Shown: positions 33,259 through 43,450 of the stretch, piece after piece
Position numbering within the stretch: the first letter of the stretch is position 1
Layout: the number at the start of each line of letters is the position of its first letter
NCBI RefSeq assembly: GCF_013033515.1
Contig: NZ_WQEG01000001.1
Span: forward strand, 1-64,000
DNA: 64,000 nt
Reading direction: 5' to 3'
Origin: Ruegeria sp. HKCCA6707
GTDB lineage: Bacteria; Pseudomonadota; Alphaproteobacteria; Rhodobacterales; Rhodobacteraceae
The notes under the pieces: model-generated
Told to the model about the DNA's origin: nothing
Database searches by the model: none
The model's input: the letters and a program-made list of their open reading frames with translations, nothing else
Program-made: the position numbers and the translations under genes

Positions 33259-33795
33259 CTAAAAGTTCAACCCAACCGCATGACTGACCTCACGCCCGGC
33301 ATTGATCGCACAATAGGTCGGGTAAGGCCTGCGTTCAGACAGGTTGATATCCCTTTGGATTAATTCACCTTCCTCCAGTTGAAGCAGCGATGCTGACAGC
33401 GCGCGATCCGTGACCCTGTGCAACTTGGTTTTCATGATCGAAAACCGTTGCGGGGTTTGGGTCAGGGCCAGCACTGGAACGCTCCAACTTTTGCGAAGAA
33501 GGGCAAATTCATCTGCATTCGGAACTGCCTTGATGATTTTTCTGGCCATTTGCGCGGCCTCGGCGCCGGCGGGTGTTAGCCGAAACTCGGGCCGCAAGGG
33601 GTGACCATGGCCCGGATTTCGTTCCAGAAGGCCAATGTCAATCAAATGGTCCAGACTTGCCCGAAATGACGTTCGACTGGCCTGTGTCGCCGCCAGCAAA
33701 GGTGCCTGACGCCCGGGCGTGCCCGCGTTCAGGGCCGCCAAGATACTCAGGCACCAGGCCCGAGATGTCAGGTTGACAAGTGTCGTAATGTCCAT
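33259..33795 (-). CDS. Tandem winged-helix (HxlR-like) transcriptional regulator
   Basis: A 178-residue protein that appears to contain two HxlR-like winged helices. The first (about 10-80) reads SRAWCLSILAALNAGTPGRQ then SFRASLDHLIDIGLLERN and RPEFRLTPAGAEAA; the second (about 98-172) reads SWSVPVLALTQTPQRFSIM then RALSASLLQLEEGELIQRD and YPTYCAINAGREVS. Both show the Trp-x-xx-IL-L start, recognition helix, L-x-L-x-x-G-L step, wing and Ala-G end of the family. A single chain would then act as a pseudo-dimer. No metal or ligand site is obvious. It diverges from the VOC gene across a 39-base gap containing an inverted repeat, so that gene is the likely target. Confidence 0.78.
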   Translation of the reverse strand: MDITTLVNLTSRAWCLSILAALNAGTPGRQAPLLAATQASRTSFRASLDHLIDIGLLERNPGHGHPLRPEFRLTPAGAEAAQMARKIIKAVPNADEFALLRKSWSVPVLALTQTPQRFSIMKTKLHRVTDRALSASLLQLEEGELIQRDINLSERRPYPTYCAINAGREVSHAVGLNF

Positions 33796-33811
33796 AAAGT
33801 ATAGTTACTTT
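33796..33811. promoter_or_regulatory. Inverted repeat between HxlR-like regulator and VOC gene
   Basis: AAAGTA-N4-TACTTT lies directly next to the regulator's start codon and 23 bases before the VOC start. Operators with AGTA/TACT arms are known for HxlR-type regulators, so this is the probable binding site. Confidence 0.55.
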
Positions 33812-33834
33812 AATTACAGACATAGGTAAAGCAC

Positions 33835-34206
33835 ATGGCCCGCGTTTCTCTCGACAACACCCTCACTTTGGCGCTTTCTGTCCGCGATCGGCATGCAAGC
33901 GCTGCGTGGTATTTGGAAAATCTCGGCTTTGAGCTGCTGTATCACATCGATGAGGCGGGCTGGAGCGAGGTGCAAACCAAAACCAAAGGCGTGACCTTGG
34001 GTTTGGGCGAGCAGGCCGAACCCGTGCCGGGCAATTGCGTTCCCGTCTTTGGTGTCGCTGACATCGCTCAGGCGCGTGCAGCACTGGAAGACGCTGGCGT
34101 TCGGTTTGACGGCCCGACCGACACGGTCGAAGGCATGGTCAGCACCGCAACCTTTTATGACCCCGACAACAACGCCTTTATGCTGGCGCAAGATCTGACC
34201 AAGTGA
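33835..34206 (+). CDS. VOC family (glyoxalase/bleomycin-resistance fold) protein
   Basis: A 123-residue single VOC-module protein with two beta-alpha-beta-beta-beta repeats: LTLALSVRDRHASAAWYLENLGFEL in the first half and PVFGVADIAQARAALEDAGV then FYDPDNNAFMLAQD in the second. The end motif is DPDNN rather than the usual DPDGN, and the metal-binding Glu/His set of true glyoxalases is not fully evident, so it may act as a binding or resistance protein instead. Expressed away from the divergent HxlR-like regulator, which suggests induction by a reactive or toxic small molecule. Confidence 0.82.
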   Translation: MARVSLDNTLTLALSVRDRHASAAWYLENLGFELLYHIDEAGWSEVQTKTKGVTLGLGEQAEPVPGNCVPVFGVADIAQARAALEDAGVRFDGPTDTVEGMVSTATFYDPDNNAFMLAQDLTK

Positions 34207-34286
34207 ACGCCAAACGATTAACACCGCGCCGAACCGCAATTTGAGATTGAACCTGGGTTCTGGGCGGTGCTATTCAATCTTTCGCG

Positions 34287-34360
34287 GCGGGTATGATGTA
34301 ATGGTAGCCTGTCAGCTTCCCAAGCTGAACGCGCGGGTTCGATTCCCGCTACCCGCTCCA
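34287..34360 (+). tRNA. tRNA-Gly (anticodon CCC)
   Basis: A 74-base cloverleaf including an encoded CCA end. Acceptor GCGGGTA pairs with TACCCGC; anticodon stem TCAGC/GCTGA encloses TTCCCAA with anticodon CCC; T arm GCGGG-TTCGATT-CCCGC. Reads GGG codons. It stands alone between the VOC gene and a convergent methyltransferase gene. Confidence 0.96.
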
Positions 34361-34368
34361 GAACCTCC

Positions 34369-35226
34369 TCAGGAAGGGCGTCGCGCCTGCAAGATGTTGA
34401 TCAGCGCGGGAATCCGCGTGCCCTGAGATGTCTCGAACGGTGCAAATTCATGTGCAACCGCATCACGCACGGCGATTTCGTCCTCTTCGGTGCCATCAAA
34501 ATGCGCGATGGTGCGAGCTGAGGGCCCGATCCGGGCGCTGAGGGCGGCTGCGCCAATTGCGGTGTCGGGGCCAGTAAGTTTCAGGGGGACGGCGTCGACC
34601 GAGACCTCGGACAGCCCGGCCTGCGTCATCAAACCCGCCACGCGGTCACGGTCGTGAAAGGCCAGAGGGCCGGGGGCGTTTCGGTCCATTTTGGGGGGCT
34701 GACCCATGCGCTTGACGGCCGCAACATGGGGGATTTTGAACCAGGGGTTTTGCGATAATTCTCCCCAGGCCGCAAAGACGATGTGGCCCCCGGGCTTTAA
34801 CGCCCGCGCCATGTTGGCGAACGCTGCGACCGGATCTTCGAAGAACATGACGCCAAAGCGTGAAATCGCCACGTCGCGATCGCCGGGTGACAGATAGTGC
34901 GCTTGAGCGTCGGCATATTGGAAGGTCGTGTTCGACAGATCGTTTTGCGCCGCGCGGGCACGGGCACGATCCAGAAACTGCTTTGAAATGTCCACGCCCA
35001 GAACATGACCTTTGGGCCCGACGCATTCTGCTGCGGCCAGCGTGCTGATGCCTGTCCCGCAACCGATATCCAGCACCCGCTGGCCCGGCAACAGCGCGGC
35101 CCGGTCTATCACAAGGTCAAGAACCGGTGCAAAAAGCTGATCCAATTGGTCCTCGAAGGTCAGCCACTTAACGCCCTGATCGGACTTACCCCAGTATTCT
35201 TCCTGGTCCAGATTCATCGTCAACAT
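34369..35226 (-). CDS. Class I SAM-dependent methyltransferase
   Basis: A 285-residue Rossmann-fold methyltransferase. Motif I is VLDIGCGTGISTLAAAE (about 58-74), motif II acidic residue in VLGVDISKQFLDRARARA, motif IV around VAISRFGVMFFEDP and motif post-I AWGELSQNPWFKIP. The fold resembles UbiE/CcoQ-type small-molecule methyltransferases (methyltransferase domain 11/25); the substrate cannot be named. Start is the ATG at 35226 or the in-frame ATG three codons later. It lies 24 bases after the corrinoid activator gene on the same strand, so the two may be co-transcribed, which would tie it to C1 metabolism; this is inference. Confidence 0.85.
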   Translation of the reverse strand: MLTMNLDQEEYWGKSDQGVKWLTFEDQLDQLFAPVLDLVIDRAALLPGQRVLDIGCGTGISTLAAAECVGPKGHVLGVDISKQFLDRARARAAQNDLSNTTFQYADAQAHYLSPGDRDVAISRFGVMFFEDPVAAFANMARALKPGGHIVFAAWGELSQNPWFKIPHVAAVKRMGQPPKMDRNAPGPLAFHDRDRVAGLMTQAGLSEVSVDAVPLKLTGPDTAIGAAALSARIGPSARTIAHFDGTEEDEIAVRDAVAHEFAPFETSQGTRIPALINILQARRPS

Positions 35227-35250
35227 GGTGCGCCTCCTGCATGAGGGGGA

Positions 35251-37296
35251 CTATGACCGCCTTCGGCGCCGACGACCAGATTTTTCGCTATCCGCACCTC
35301 CGGTGTTGAACGATGGCGCGGGCAGGGTGACCACCTGAGCCAGTTCCGGGAACGGGTCGGATTTATGCGGGATCGCGTTGGCCGCAACAAAGTGATCCTG
35401 GAACTTTGGCTCGATTGCGGTTTCGATCTTGGTAATCTCACGCACGACGCGCTCGATTTCAGCCCGTGAGCCGATATTGCACAGCGCAATCCGAGCACCA
35501 GTGCCTGCCGCGTTGCCAGCGCTTGTCACCTTGTCCAAAGGTGCGTCCGGGATCATGCCCAAAACCATCGCATGTTTGGTCGAGATATGCGCGCCAAACG
35601 CGCCCGCCAGCACCACACGATCCACTTTGTCGACCGCCATCTCATCCATCAACAGCCGCGCCCCGGCATAGAGCGCGGATTTGGCCAGTTGGATGGCACG
35701 GATGTCGCCCTGGGTCACCGTGATGCGCGGGCCGCCTTCGGCACTGGCGTCATGGACCAGATAGGCATGGGTGCGTCCTTCGGGCACGCAGCGTTCAGTT
35801 CCGGTTTGTGCCGCCGAGCCGATCAGCCCGCTTTCGTCCAGCAGGCCCGCGATGCGCATTTCGGCGACAGCCTCGATAATGCCGGATCCGCAAATACCGG
35901 TAATGCCGGTGGTGGCAATGTCGATATCAAACCCATCTTCATCCGACCATTTGTCGGAGCCGATAACGCGAAAGCGGGGGTCTTTGGTGACCGGATCAAT
36001 CTCGATCCGTTCAATGGCCCCGGGTGCGGCGCGCTGGCCCGAGCTGATCTGAGCGCCCTCAAACGCAGGCCCAGTGGGCGAGGAGCAGGCCAGAACACGA
36101 TGGGTGTTGCCCAGCAAAATCTCGGCATTGGTGCCCACATCGACGATCAGCACCAGATCATCGGATTTGCAGGGTTCCTCCGACAAGGCCACGGCGGCAC
36201 AATCAGCACCGACATGGCCCGCGATACAGGGCAGGATGTAAACCTGAGCCCGCGGGTTCATGGTGGTCAGACCCATCTCGCGCGCGGGCAAAGACATGCT
36301 TTCAGACGTGGCCAGCGCAAAGGGCGCCTGGCCGAGTTCAACCGGATCCAGCCCCAGCAACAGGTGGTGCATCACCGGGTTGCAGACAAAAACCGTCTCG
36401 ACGATCAGGGCGGCGTCTATCCCGGCCTCCTCGGCGATCGAGGTGGTCAGATCGTTGATTGCCTCGCGCACGGCTTTGGTCATTTCCTGATCGCCGCCGG
36501 GGTTCATCATCGCGTAGGACACGCGGCTCATGAGGTCTTCGCCAAAGCGGATCTGCGGGTTCATCAGGCCCGAAGATGCCTTGACCTCGCCGGTTTCCAG
36601 ATCGGTCAGATGCGCGGCGATGGTGGTCGAGCCCAGATCGATGGCCAGACCGTAAAGGCCCTGCTCATGCAGGCCAGGCCAGATTTCGACGATGCGGGCC
36701 ACACTGTCCTTGTGCCCTTTGTGCAAGGCGACGGTGACCTCCCATTTGCCTTTTCGCAGAACCGGTTGCAGCTTGGACATCAGCGACAGGTCGGCAGTCA
36801 CGGCGTCGATCTGCCATTGTTGCTGCAACGCACGTTCCAGCCGTTCCAGATCGCCGGTGGGAGAGTGCATGTCGGGTTCTTCCACCACCACAAAATACAG
36901 GCGGGTCGCCGGGTCCATGGTGATCGCGCGCGCGGCGGCGGCTTTGCGCACGACCTGGCGGTGTACCTGGCTTTCGGGCGGCACATCGATCACCACGTCG
37001 CCCTGTACGGTGGCCTGACATCCCAACCGACGCCCGGGTTTCAACCCGCGTTTGTCATCATAGCGCTGCTCGACTGCGTTCCACGCGCTCAGCGCGTTCT
37101 CGGATACGGTGACTCCATGCTTGGGAAACTCACCATAACTTGGGGTGATCTGACATTTCGAACAGATCCCGCGTCCGCCGCAGACCGAATCCAGATCGAC
37201 ACCCAACTGGCGCGCTGCCGTCAGAATCGGCGTGCCGACTGGAAAGTGCCCGCGTTTGCCCGAGGGGGTAAAAACGACAAGAGGATCGGTGGTCAT
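35251..37296 (-). CDS. [2Fe-2S]/ASKHA reductive activator of corrinoid proteins (DUF4445)
   Basis: A 681-residue protein of the RACE/RamA-like group that uses ATP and electrons to return inactive Co(II) corrinoid to Co(I). The N-terminal ferredoxin domain has the cluster cysteines Cys39, Cys45, Cys48 (CGGRGICSKC) and Cys93 (LGCQA). A linker region follows, then the ASKHA ATPase domain: GLAIDLGSTTIAAHL (phosphate-1), GADCAAVALSE, LVLIVDVGTNAEILLG (phosphate-2) and VLAGAFGAHIS. The C-terminus ends in a basic SEKSGRRRRRRS tail, similar in character to that of the methyltransferase across the region. The ATG at 37296 follows GGCAGG; a much longer in-frame reading upstream is antisense to guaB and is rejected. 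Confidence 0.9.
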   Translation of the reverse strand: MTTDPLVVFTPSGKRGHFPVGTPILTAARQLGVDLDSVCGGRGICSKCQITPSYGEFPKHGVTVSENALSAWNAVEQRYDDKRGLKPGRRLGCQATVQGDVVIDVPPESQVHRQVVRKAAAARAITMDPATRLYFVVVEEPDMHSPTGDLERLERALQQQWQIDAVTADLSLMSKLQPVLRKGKWEVTVALHKGHKDSVARIVEIWPGLHEQGLYGLAIDLGSTTIAAHLTDLETGEVKASSGLMNPQIRFGEDLMSRVSYAMMNPGGDQEMTKAVREAINDLTTSIAEEAGIDAALIVETVFVCNPVMHHLLLGLDPVELGQAPFALATSESMSLPAREMGLTTMNPRAQVYILPCIAGHVGADCAAVALSEEPCKSDDLVLIVDVGTNAEILLGNTHRVLACSSPTGPAFEGAQISSGQRAAPGAIERIEIDPVTKDPRFRVIGSDKWSDEDGFDIDIATTGITGICGSGIIEAVAEMRIAGLLDESGLIGSAAQTGTERCVPEGRTHAYLVHDASAEGGPRITVTQGDIRAIQLAKSALYAGARLLMDEMAVDKVDRVVLAGAFGAHISTKHAMVLGMIPDAPLDKVTSAGNAAGTGARIALCNIGSRAEIERVVREITKIETAIEPKFQDHFVAANAIPHKSDPFPELAQVVTLPAPSFNTGGADSEKSGRRRRRRS

Positions 37297-37461
37297 GAAA
37301 GGCCTGCCTTTTGTATTCGCGCATCTGCCGCGCAAGATATGGGTTAATTCGCAAAGGGAAAGGCCATTCCGCGGCAGGTTTTGATCAAGAGGCGTCGTTT
37401 TGGGGCGCGGCAGAACCCCGCAGAGGCAAACAACTTGGGTTCGGGGCTTTCCCTTGGTTGA

Positions 37462-38961
<1,500 letters not shown>

Positions 38962-38983
38962 CCGACCAGGATCGGAGACAGCC

Positions 38984-40147
38984 ATGACCCCGGCAGCCCG
39001 TGTGCAGGCCGCGATCGAGATCCTTGACGACATCCTGTCAGGGGCTCCGGTCGAAAAGGCGCTGACCGGCTGGGCCCGGCGCAGTCGGTTTGCGGGGTCC
39101 AAGGATCGTGCGGCGATCCGGGATCATGTGTTTGATGCAATCAGGAACAGGCGGTCCTTCGCTGCATTGGGTGGTGCGCCGGGTGGCCGAGGGTTGATGA
39201 TCGGCTTGGCCCGTGCACATGGCCTTGCCATCGACATGCTGTTCTCGGGCGACCGGCACGCGTCGGCACCGGTTGGTGAGGATGAAGCACCGCGCGCCTT
39301 TGCGTCCGAGGCTGAGCGGCTCGACATCCCCGATTGGCTCTGGCCTGAATTCACCCTGTCCCTCGGGGACGACGCGGCGGCGGCGGCGCAGGCCCTAAAG
39401 TCGCGCGCGCCGGTGCATCTGCGCGTGAATCTGCAACGGACGACCCGTGCGAAAGCCATCACGCAATTAGCGCAGGAGGGCATTTCGACCCAAGCCCACC
39501 CGGCCTGCGACACCGCGCTTGAGGTGACCGAAGGGGCCAGAAGAATCGCGCAAAGCCACGCCTACAAGAACGGTACTGTTGAACTGCAGGATGCTGCCAG
39601 CCAAGCGGTGGTAGCCTCCATCCCGCTGAAGCCGGGCCTGCGTGTTCTGGACTATTGCGCGGGTGGCGGCGGAAAGGCCTTGGCCATCGCTGCACGTGAT
39701 CCGCAAGTTGAGGTCTTTGCGCATGACGCCAATCCCGGGCGGATGCGCGACCTGCCTGCACGCGCGGAGCGGGCCGGTGCAAAGATACCTATACTCTCCA
39801 ACGGGCAACTGGCCAAATTGGCTCCGTTCGACGTTGTTCTGACGGATGTTCCCTGTTCCGGCAGCGGATCCTGGCGCCGTGCACCCGCCGGGAAATGGTC
39901 ATTGACGCAGGACGCATTGCGCGGCCTGACTGTGACACAAGGGCAAATCCTGCGTGACGTGATCCCTCTGGTTGCGGAAAAAGGCATTCTGGCTTACGCA
40001 ACCTGTTCTGTGCTGGCTGCTGAGAACCAGGCGGTCGTGGATGCTTTCTTGCAAGCGTGCCCGGACTGGACGTCGATTTTTGGTAAAGCGTGGCCTGTGT
40101 CGCACGGAACGGATGGTTTCTTTTGCGCACACTTGACGCGAAAATAG
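38984..40147 (+). CDS. RsmB/NOP family RNA m5C methyltransferase
   Basis: A 387-residue class I methyltransferase of the RsmB/NOL1/NOP2/Sun family that makes 5-methylcytosine in rRNA or tRNA. There is an N-terminal helical RNA-binding region (about 1-140), then the catalytic domain: motif I VLDYCAGGGGKALAIA, motif IV DVPCSGSGSWRR and motif VI LAYATCSVLAAENQAVV, the last two holding the two catalytic cysteines. It differs from canonical E. coli RsmB (429 residues) by lacking most of the NusB-like region, as is common for the alphaproteobacterial paralogue. Co-transcribed with guaB by position. Confidence 0.88.
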   Translation: MTPAARVQAAIEILDDILSGAPVEKALTGWARRSRFAGSKDRAAIRDHVFDAIRNRRSFAALGGAPGGRGLMIGLARAHGLAIDMLFSGDRHASAPVGEDEAPRAFASEAERLDIPDWLWPEFTLSLGDDAAAAAQALKSRAPVHLRVNLQRTTRAKAITQLAQEGISTQAHPACDTALEVTEGARRIAQSHAYKNGTVELQDAASQAVVASIPLKPGLRVLDYCAGGGGKALAIAARDPQVEVFAHDANPGRMRDLPARAERAGAKIPILSNGQLAKLAPFDVVLTDVPCSGSGSWRRAPAGKWSLTQDALRGLTVTQGQILRDVIPLVAEKGILAYATCSVLAAENQAVVDAFLQACPDWTSIFGKAWPVSHGTDGFFCAHLTRK

Positions 40148-40250
40148 ACCGTTGAGATACAACTTTAACGGGTTAGTGGCAGCTTGATCCTTTAAGCAGT
40201 CGTTAACCATATCGAGTTGATATTCTGCGACGTTCTATTCAGGGCCGTAT

Positions 40251-42542
40251 ATGACAGATTCTGTTGAGTTTATTACCGAAGACCCTCGCTTTGTGGGTGT
40301 TTCAGGCAAACGCGTCATTTCACTGATTTTGGTTTCAATCATGTTTTTGCTCGCTCCGGCGATGGGGATCGCTCCACCAGCCTGGGGCGCTGGCCTGATC
40401 GCGATCGGATTGGCGTTTCTGGGTGTCGTAGCGGTGATCCTTGGCCGCGACACTTTGCAAAAACGAACTGCTGCACAGACAAAAGACGTGCTCGCCAAGG
40501 TGTTGGAAAACCAGGATGCTGCCTGTTTCGTAGCGGATATCGAAGGCAATGTTCTTTTGGCGAACACGCTCGCGAGCAGCCGGTTTCAGGCCGTGCAGGG
40601 TTCGCATATGGCGGCCTGCTTAAGATCCATTTTCGCCAATCCGGCCGCGATTTTGGTCCGCTTGCAGTCTCTGGCACAAGAAGCTGGCTATGCATCGGAA
40701 GACATCGCAACCCGCGGCGTCGCAATCCCCGTCGCAGCAACCTGGCTCAACGACGGGATGGTCTACTGGCGTGTCGATTTGCAGGCGCAGCAGAGTTGGA
40801 ACAGCATTCAGCTTCCGGTTCTGAACATCGGTCGAAACGATGTCATCTTGCATGCCAATGAACCTGCCCGAAAGCTCCTGAGTGGTGTTCCTCCCAAGCT
40901 CGAACACCTATTACCACCGGATGTTGCGCAATCGGGAGGGGTCACACGGCTTGTAACGGTTCATGGACCCAAGGCGTTCCTTGTGACCACACTACGACAA
41001 AAAGGGTTGGATCGCGCATTGCTGCTGGCGCCTCTGGAACACGGTGTCGGGCAGGCTGGGGTGATGTCCTTTTCGGATCTTCCGGTCCCGATCATGCGCC
41101 TGTCGCTGCAGGGCGAAATTCTTGAGGCCAACCGGCTTGCCTCGCGTCTGATCGGAGATTTGCTGCCCGGAAAAACTAATATCGACCAAATGATGCAAGG
41201 GTTGAACAGGCCAATTGAGGATTGGCTTGCCGAAACTGCCGAGCAAGATACGACACCGCACACAGAAATCCTGCGTCTCAAACGGCAGGACAAAGAGACT
41301 TTTGTGCAAATGACCCTGTCGCGCATCCTGCGTGATGGTGAACCCTGCCTGATCGCCGTGCTGAACGATGCGACCGAGCTAAAGACGCTTGAGGCGCAAT
41401 TCGTACAAGGCCAAAAGATGCAGGCCGTGGGGCAGCTGGCGGGCGGTGTCGCGCATGATTTTAACAACCTTTTGACAGCGATTTCGGGGCATTGCGACCT
41501 GTTGCTGCTGCGTCATGACCAAAGCGATGCCAATTACAGCGATCTGGTGCAGATCAATCAAAACGCAAACCGTGCCGCGGCTCTTGTCAGTCAGCTTTTG
41601 GCCTTTTCGCGCAAGCAGACCCTGCGGCCCGAGATGCTGGATCTGCGCGATACGATTTCCGACCTGATCCACCTGCTCAACAGGTTGGTTGGCGAAAAAG
41701 TCCGCCTGATCCTCAGCCATGATCCGGTGCTCAAACCCGTACGGGCGGATAAGCGGCAGTTGGAACAGGTGTTGATGAACCTGGTGGTGAACGCACGGGA
41801 CGCGATGCCCGAGGGGGGTGAGATCAGGATTGAAACCGAGATCCTATCTCTTGACCAACCGTTGACGCGTGACCGTGCCACTGTGCCGGTCGGTGAATAT
41901 GTGACGGTGAAAGTCATCGACAGCGGAACGGGGATCGCCGCCGACAAGCTGCAAAAGATCTTTGAGCCTTTCTTTACCACCAAACGCACGGGCGAGGGCA
42001 CGGGGCTGGGTCTTTCAACCGTCTACGGGATCGTCAAGCAGACCGGTGGGTTCATCTTTGTCGACAGCGTTGTGGGGCACGGCAGCGAGTTTACAGTCTA
42101 TCTGCCGGTCAGCGTTGCGCTGCCTGAAGAAACGCCAAAAGGCCCGGCAACGGTGCCGGATCTGGGCGGGCGCCAAGGCGAAGGGGTGGTTCTACTGGTC
42201 GAAGACGAAGCGCCAGTCCGGGCCTTTGCCACGCGCGCATTGCGGCTGAAAGGCTATACCGTGCTCGAGGCGGATTCGGCCGAAGCCGCCTTGACCCTGC
42301 TTGAGGACAAGGATCTGTCGGTTGATGTGTTTGTCACCGATGTTGTCATGCCCGGGATGGATGGCCCCACATGGGTTAGCCAGGCGTTGAAAACACGCCC
42401 CGGGGTGCAGGTGATCTTTATGTCAGGCTACGCTGAAGGCGCCTTTGATGAAGCCGGGCCGCAGGTCGAAAACTCCACCTTCCTGCCGAAGCCCTTTTCG
42501 CTCAACCAACTGACCGAAGCGGTGTTCCAACGGCTGAACTAG
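40251..42542 (+). CDS. cckA: Hybrid sensor histidine kinase/response regulator CckA
   Basis: A 763-residue membrane hybrid kinase. Two N-terminal transmembrane helices (about 22-62) precede PAS-like sensory regions (about 75-370). The HisKA box [18 protein letters not shown] carries the phosphorylated His402; the ATPase domain follows ([38 protein letters not shown]); a C-terminal receiver has [12 protein letters not shown], phosphoacceptor Asp697 in [11 protein letters not shown] and Lys in LPKPFS. The [10 protein letters not shown] box with DLLLLRHD and a fused receiver is diagnostic for CckA. In Rhodobacterales CckA feeds ChpT and CtrA, which control motility, gene transfer agents and other functions. 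Neither chpT nor ctrA is in the window. Confidence 0.92.
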   Translation: MTDSVEFITEDPRFVGVSGKRVISLILVSIMFLLAPAMGIAPPAWGAGLIAIGLAFLGVVAVILGRDTLQKRTAAQTKDVLAKVLENQDAACFVADIEGNVLLANTLASSRFQAVQGSHMAACLRSIFANPAAILVRLQSLAQEAGYASEDIATRGVAIPVAATWLNDGMVYWRVDLQAQQSWNSIQLPVLNIGRNDVILHANEPARKLLSGVPPKLEHLLPPDVAQSGGVTRLVTVHGPKAFLVTTLRQKGLDRALLLAPLEHGVGQAGVMSFSDLPVPIMRLSLQGEILEANRLASRLIGDLLPGKTNIDQMMQGLNRPIEDWLAETAEQDTTPHTEILRLKRQDKETFVQMTLSRILRDGEPCLIAVLNDATELKTLEAQFVQGQKMQAVGQLAGGVAHDFNNLLTAISGHCDLLLLRHDQSDANYSDLVQINQNANRAAALVSQLLAFSRKQTLRPEMLDLRDTISDLIHLLNRLVGEKVRLILSHDPVLKPVRADKRQLEQVLMNLVVNARDAMPEGGEIRIETEILSLDQPLTRDRATVPVGEYVTVKVIDSGTGIAADKLQKIFEPFFTTKRTGEGTGLGLSTVYGIVKQTGGFIFVDSVVGHGSEFTVYLPVSVALPEETPKGPATVPDLGGRQGEGVVLLVEDEAPVRAFATRALRLKGYTVLEADSAEAALTLLEDKDLSVDVFVTDVVMPGMDGPTWVSQALKTRPGVQVIFMSGYAEGAFDEAGPQVENSTFLPKPFSLNQLTEAVFQRLN

Positions 42543-42544
42543 AC

Positions 42545-43138
42545 CTATTGCGCCGCCTCATAGAGCGCGAACTCTGCCGCAAGTTCGGACCGAAGGCGCA
42601 ATCGTGTGGCCTCTGAAAGTTCCAGCGACCGGCGCGGAGAGACGTTTTCGCGCGCCGGATAGACCGCGCAGTTCAGCCGGTTTTCAAGGAAGGTGCGGAT
42701 TTCCCCTTGGTGGTCGTATTTGAAAATGTGGGTTGCACCTGCGCCATTGCTTCGGGGCTTGAGGAAATCGCTTTGGCGGCCGATATCGGCAAAAGCGGGG
42801 GGCGATTTTTGCAAATTGGCTTGGATGAAGTCGTCGAAACTCAGATCCCGGGTCGAGTTCTCTGACCCGATCAAATCCGGGCGACTGCGATACCTGTACC
42901 AACTGCCCAGCCAGTCTACGGGCTCGCGCACCACAGCCATGATCTCCATCTCGGCGTCGAACACTTTCTGAAACATCGTCTGAAAGAACCGGTCAAACCG
43001 CCTGACCGACGCGTGCTTGAGCTCGGGTGGATGCGAGATCACAAGATCCGCGCGGTCCTTCAGGGCCGAGATATAGGCCGTGCTGCCGGTTTTGGGCATG
43101 GATAGCAGGGCAAGGCGTTCTTCAAAAAAAACAAGCAT
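42545..43138 (-). CDS. Sulfotransferase family protein
   Basis: A 197-residue P-loop sulfotransferase-like protein. The 5'-phosphosulfate loop is SMPKTGSTAYI (about 13-23) and the 3'-phosphate region is VVREPVDWLGSWYRY (about 68-82), as in other PAPS-dependent enzymes; the acceptor (carbohydrate, lipid or small molecule) is unknown. Roseobacters commonly carry such small sulfotransferases. I start at the ATG at 43138 (MLVFFEERLALLSMPKTG); a longer in-frame reading of 317 residues overlaps recA and lacks family similarity. The ribosome-binding site is weak. It ends two bases after the convergent cckA stop. Confidence 0.82.
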   Translation of the reverse strand: MLVFFEERLALLSMPKTGSTAYISALKDRADLVISHPPELKHASVRRFDRFFQTMFQKVFDAEMEIMAVVREPVDWLGSWYRYRSRPDLIGSENSTRDLSFDDFIQANLQKSPPAFADIGRQSDFLKPRSNGAGATHIFKYDHQGEIRTFLENRLNCAVYPARENVSPRRSLELSEATRLRLRSELAAEFALYEAAQ

Positions 43139-43381
43139 GTGGCTGACGGGGGTTCCGAGAATGGATGACACGGACAGGCTTATCGCAATCTGCCTGAGAC
43201 GCCAATCTCGGGCCGCGCACCGCCTTGGATCGGGTTGCAAAATTGTTTCAAAACATACGGATAGCTCGCGAATTTTCGATGTGCGACTTTTTATTTCAGA
43301 AATAAACCACTCGTTAACCGGTTTGGGAAAAGGTGAGCTTAGTAAGTTTTTATTGAAATGTTCTCTTTTTGGTCCTATCAG

Positions 43382-43396
43382 GAACAAGAGGCGAAC
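43382..43396 (+). promoter_or_regulatory. SOS box (LexA operator) of recA
   Basis: GAAC-N7-GAAC (GAACAAGAGGCGAAC), a perfect match to the alphaproteobacterial LexA site, 54 bases before the recA start codon. Apart from this operator and the recA leader, the 312-base gap between the sulfotransferase start and recA shows nothing else I can support; an AT-rich stretch around 43340-43365 is a plausible core promoter. Confidence 0.9.
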
Positions 43397-43450
43397 AAAG
43401 CAGTGATTGCCGCCCGTACATGGGTGTGACAAAAGGAAGGCGACAGGACA

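Noticed and set aside
40148..40250. CtrA-type sites (TTAA-N7-TTAA) before cckA
   Set aside because: TTAAC half-sites occur, but no pair has the required 7-base spacing.
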